Positions 5,316 through 7,482 of a DNA stretch of 7,482 bases are shown piece by piece. How positions within the stretch are numbered: the first letter of the stretch is position 1; each line of letters opens with the position of its first letter. This DNA is from Chitinophagaceae bacterium (GTDB taxonomy: Bacteria; Bacteroidota; Bacteroidia; Chitinophagales; Chitinophagaceae), in contig CANJDY010000136.1 of NCBI GenBank assembly GCA_947472635.1, positions 1-7,482 of the forward strand, in the 5' to 3' direction. The position numbers and the translations under genes were made by a program. Under the pieces are notes generated by a model, which worked only from the letters and a program-made list of their open reading frames with translations, was not told the origin of the DNA and did no database searches.

Positions 5316-7482
5316 ATGTTTCGTAAAAGAAATTTAATGACCGAATTTATTGGCCTTAGGTTAGTGTGCAGTATACTCTTCTTATCTATTTCATTGCTCC
5401 TTACAGCAGAAAGTAAAGAATTGCTGTTTACTCCTTTGCCTAAATTGGTTAAAACCGACACTTTACCCTTTCCCTTTCCACTCTATGAAAGGAAAGGTGA
5501 TCTATTGAGTGATTCTAAAAAGAGTACGTTCGATTTCAACAATCCTCCCAATATTACTGATTCGGTGGCCTACGATTTTAGAACGCGGTTGTATACCGTG
5601 TATGAAAAAATAGGGAATAAATATTACCGTACGCCGGCCACTTATACTGCTTCGGAATATTGGCAACTGCGGGGTAGGCAAGCGGAGCGGGAATACTTTA
5701 AAAAAAGAGCCAATACCATGAATTTGCTTAACCGTAAATTGACAAAACCACGGTTATCATTATACGATAATTTGTTTAATCGTCTTTTTGGGAATGGCAA
5801 AATCGATATTAGTCCTCAGGGAAATGTTGATATTACAGCAGGCTACCAAGGGCAAAATGTAATGAATCCTACGTTGCCGGAAAGGGCTAGAAAAAACGGA
5901 GGTTTTGATTTTGATATGAATGCCCAGGTGAATGTAAATGCCAATATTGGAGATAAATTAAAATTCCCCATCAACTACAATACACTTGCCAATTTTGGTC
6001 AGGAAAATCAATTGAAACTCGATTATAGTGGTATAGATGATGAAATCATTAAACGGGTAGAAGCGGGTTCGGTGCAGTTCCCTTCTCGTAGTACTTTTAT
6101 ACCCGGTGCCCAGCAATTGTTTGGCTTAAAAACACAATTGCAATTTGGAAAATTAAATGTGACGGCGGTATTGGCCAATCAAAAATCGCAGCGGCAATCT
6201 GTAAATTTACAAGGGGGGGCTGCGGCCCAGGTAATTGATATTAAGGCGGATGAATACGAAGAGAATCGCCACTTTTTACTAGGTCAATATTTTAAGGACA
6301 ACTATAATAAAGTATTGTCCAAATTACCCGCCGTTACCACCCCCGTTCAGATACTTCGCTTGGATGTATGGGTTACCAATCGCAATGGAAGTACTACCAA
6401 TACCAGAGATATCGTGGGGTTGATGGATTTGGGAGAAAAAAATCCCTACCTGACTTCTCTTATTGCTTCAGGAAATTTACCCGACAATAAAACCAATAAT
6501 CTGTATTCCAAAATCATTTCTAATTCGGCAAATAGAAACCCTGCTTTGGTAGTAAGTAACTTGCAACTGCTTGGACTTTCGCCGGTGCAGGATTTTGAAA
6601 AAACCTTTGCAAGAAAATTAGACTCTACCCAATATATTTTCAACAAACAGGCGGGGTATATTTCATTGAGCCAGCCTTTGCAACCCGATGAAGTGTTGGG
6701 CGTGGCTTACCAGTATTCTTACAATGGAAAAATTTATTCAGTGGGTGAGTTTTCACAGGATTTGCCTCCGGATAGTTTGTCGGCTACTCAAAAAGTATTG
6801 TTCCTGAAATTATTAAAAGCCACTTCTCAGCGAACTGCACTTCCTATCTGGAAGCTGATGATGAAAAATGTGTACTCGGTCGGATACGGAACCTTGACCT
6901 CCACGGATTTCAAACTCAATGTGTTGTACCAAGAGCCGGGTCTTGGCTGGAAACGTTATGTTCCTTTTGGAAACAAGAACCAAGGGGCACCTATTATTTC
7001 TTTGGTAAATTTGGATCGATTGAATAGCCAGTTGGATCCTCAGCCGGATGGTGTTTTTGATTATGTAGAAGGCTTTACCGTTATTTCTCCTTATAGTAGA
7101 ATTGTGTTCCCCGTGTTGGAACCATTTGGTCGCGACCTGGCCAGTCAAGTGTATACCACTCCACCCCCTTCAGCTAAGGACACACTGTATTATGCATTGT
7201 ATGATTCTATTAAGGCGGTGGCACAGCAGTACCCTAATCTCAACCGGTTTGTGTTAAAAGGATCAGCCCGTACTTCGGGGTCTTCCGATATTAGTATCGG
7301 CTATAATATTCCTCGTGGTAGCGTAACCGTTAGTGCCGGTGGACAAACCCTTGTTGAGGGGGCAGATTATGATATTAATTACGATCTCGGAACCATTAAG
7401 GTTACCAACCAAGCCATACTTAATGCAGGATTACCGGTGCAGGTAAATTTTGAAAACAATGCAGCTTTTGGGATGCAACAAA
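5316..7482 (+). CDS. sprA: SprA, outer-membrane translocon of the type IX secretion system (N-terminal third, 3' end outside window)
   Basis: SprA forms the very large outer-membrane beta barrel through which the type IX system secretes proteins, and is needed for gliding in motile species. The frame is open from ATG 5316 to the window end (722 codons) without a stop; family members are about 2,300-2,400 residues, so roughly a third is visible. Residues 12-31 (IGLRLVCSILFLSISLLLTA) form a Sec signal peptide. SprA-typical blocks follow: FDFNNPPNITDSVAYD (72-87), YEKIGNKYYRTPATYTASEYW (96-116), ISPQGNVDITAGYQGQNVMNP (165-185), INYNTLANFGQENQLKLDY (219-237), and EAGSVQFPSRSTFIPGAQQLFGLKTQLQFGKL (249-280). 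Around 649-700 are strand-rich sequences such as YNIPRGSVTVSAGGQTLVEG, and the last visible residues FENNAAFGMQQ are a known family pattern. The upstream frame is closed by TGA TAG at 5286-5291, and 5316 is the first ATG; M8 is a possible alternative. No clear promoter lies in the 27-bp gap to ruvA. Confidence 0.95.
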   Translation, partial: MFRKRNLMTEFIGLRLVCSILFLSISLLLTAESKELLFTPLPKLVKTDTLPFPFPLYERKGDLLSDSKKSTFDFNNPPNITDSVAYDFRTRLYTVYEKIGNKYYRTPATYTASEYWQLRGRQAEREYFKKRANTMNLLNRKLTKPRLSLYDNLFNRLFGNGKIDISPQGNVDITAGYQGQNVMNPTLPERARKNGGFDFDMNAQVNVNANIGDKLKFPINYNTLANFGQENQLKLDYSGIDDEIIKRVEAGSVQFPSRSTFIPGAQQLFGLKTQLQFGKLNVTAVLANQKSQRQSVNLQGGAAAQVIDIKADEYEENRHFLLGQYFKDNYNKVLSKLPAVTTPVQILRLDVWVTNRNGSTTNTRDIVGLMDLGEKNPYLTSLIASGNLPDNKTNNLYSKIISNSANRNPALVVSNLQLLGLSPVQDFEKTFARKLDSTQYIFNKQAGYISLSQPLQPDEVLGVAYQYSYNGKIYSVGEFSQDLPPDSLSATQKVLFLKLLKATSQRTALPIWKLMMKNVYSVGYGTLTSTDFKLNVLYQEPGLGWKRYVPFGNKNQGAPIISLVNLDRLNSQLDPQPDGVFDYVEGFTVISPYSRIVFPVLEPFGRDLASQVYTTPPPSAKDTLYYALYDSIKAVAQQYPNLNRFVLKGSARTSGSSDISIGYNIPRGSVTVSAGGQTLVEGADYDINYDLGTIKVTNQAILNAGLPVQVNFENNAAFGMQQ

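Noticed and set aside
5147..5461. A 104-codon minus-strand open frame across the ruvA-sprA junction.
   Set aside because: It is antisense to two well-supported genes, with no motif or start-site support.
6446..7148. Minus-strand open frames inside sprA (6446-6646 and 6813-7148).
   Set aside because: They are shadows of the continuous sprA frame, whose translation matches SprA family blocks throughout.
1..7482. CRISPR arrays, transposons, tRNA/rRNA genes, phage or defence systems.
   Set aside because: No spaced direct repeats, terminal inverted repeats with transposase, or RNA-gene signatures were seen; all large stretches are explained by core genes.

Overview
The window looks like an ordinary core-genome segment from a member of the phylum Bacteroidota. 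The main evidence is the N-terminal third of a SprA-type type IX secretion translocon gene, a lineage marker. Supporting evidence is the FtsZ tail form, the lack of Shine-Dalgarno sites, AT-rich leaders, several TAnnTTTG-like promoter boxes and a moderately low GC content. The protein style would fit Chitinophagales, but family-level placement is a guess.

Layout from left to right: (1) The 3' part of ftsZ (+) enters from the left edge; its N-terminal GTP-binding half lies outside. It ends before a GC-rich hairpin. (2) A small, unrecognised lipoprotein gene (-) runs toward ftsZ. Directly upstream on the same strand is a 67-codon open stretch that reads like the end of a protein but has no ATG; it may be a gene remnant. 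(3) A THUMP-domain class I SAM-dependent RNA methyltransferase (+) and fabH (-) converge on a perfect 12-bp inverted repeat, likely a shared two-way terminator. (4) fabH (-) and ruvA (+) diverge from a 138-bp spacer that carries candidate promoters for both. (5) ruvA is followed 27 bp later, on the same strand and in the same frame, by sprA, which runs off the right edge (722 codons visible).

The genes serve separate housekeeping tasks: cell division (FtsZ), probable rRNA base methylation (THUMP methyltransferase), initiation of fatty-acid synthesis (FabH), Holliday-junction processing (RuvA), and protein secretion and gliding through the type IX system (SprA). Only ruvA-sprA looks like a transcription unit. 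I see no rRNA, tRNA, CRISPR array, insertion sequence, prophage or defence cassette, and no convincing new multi-gene system. The points most worth a second look are the ATG-less coding-like stretch at 2087-2290, the altered motifs of the methyltransferase, and the very long FtsZ linker with an extra C-terminal tail.
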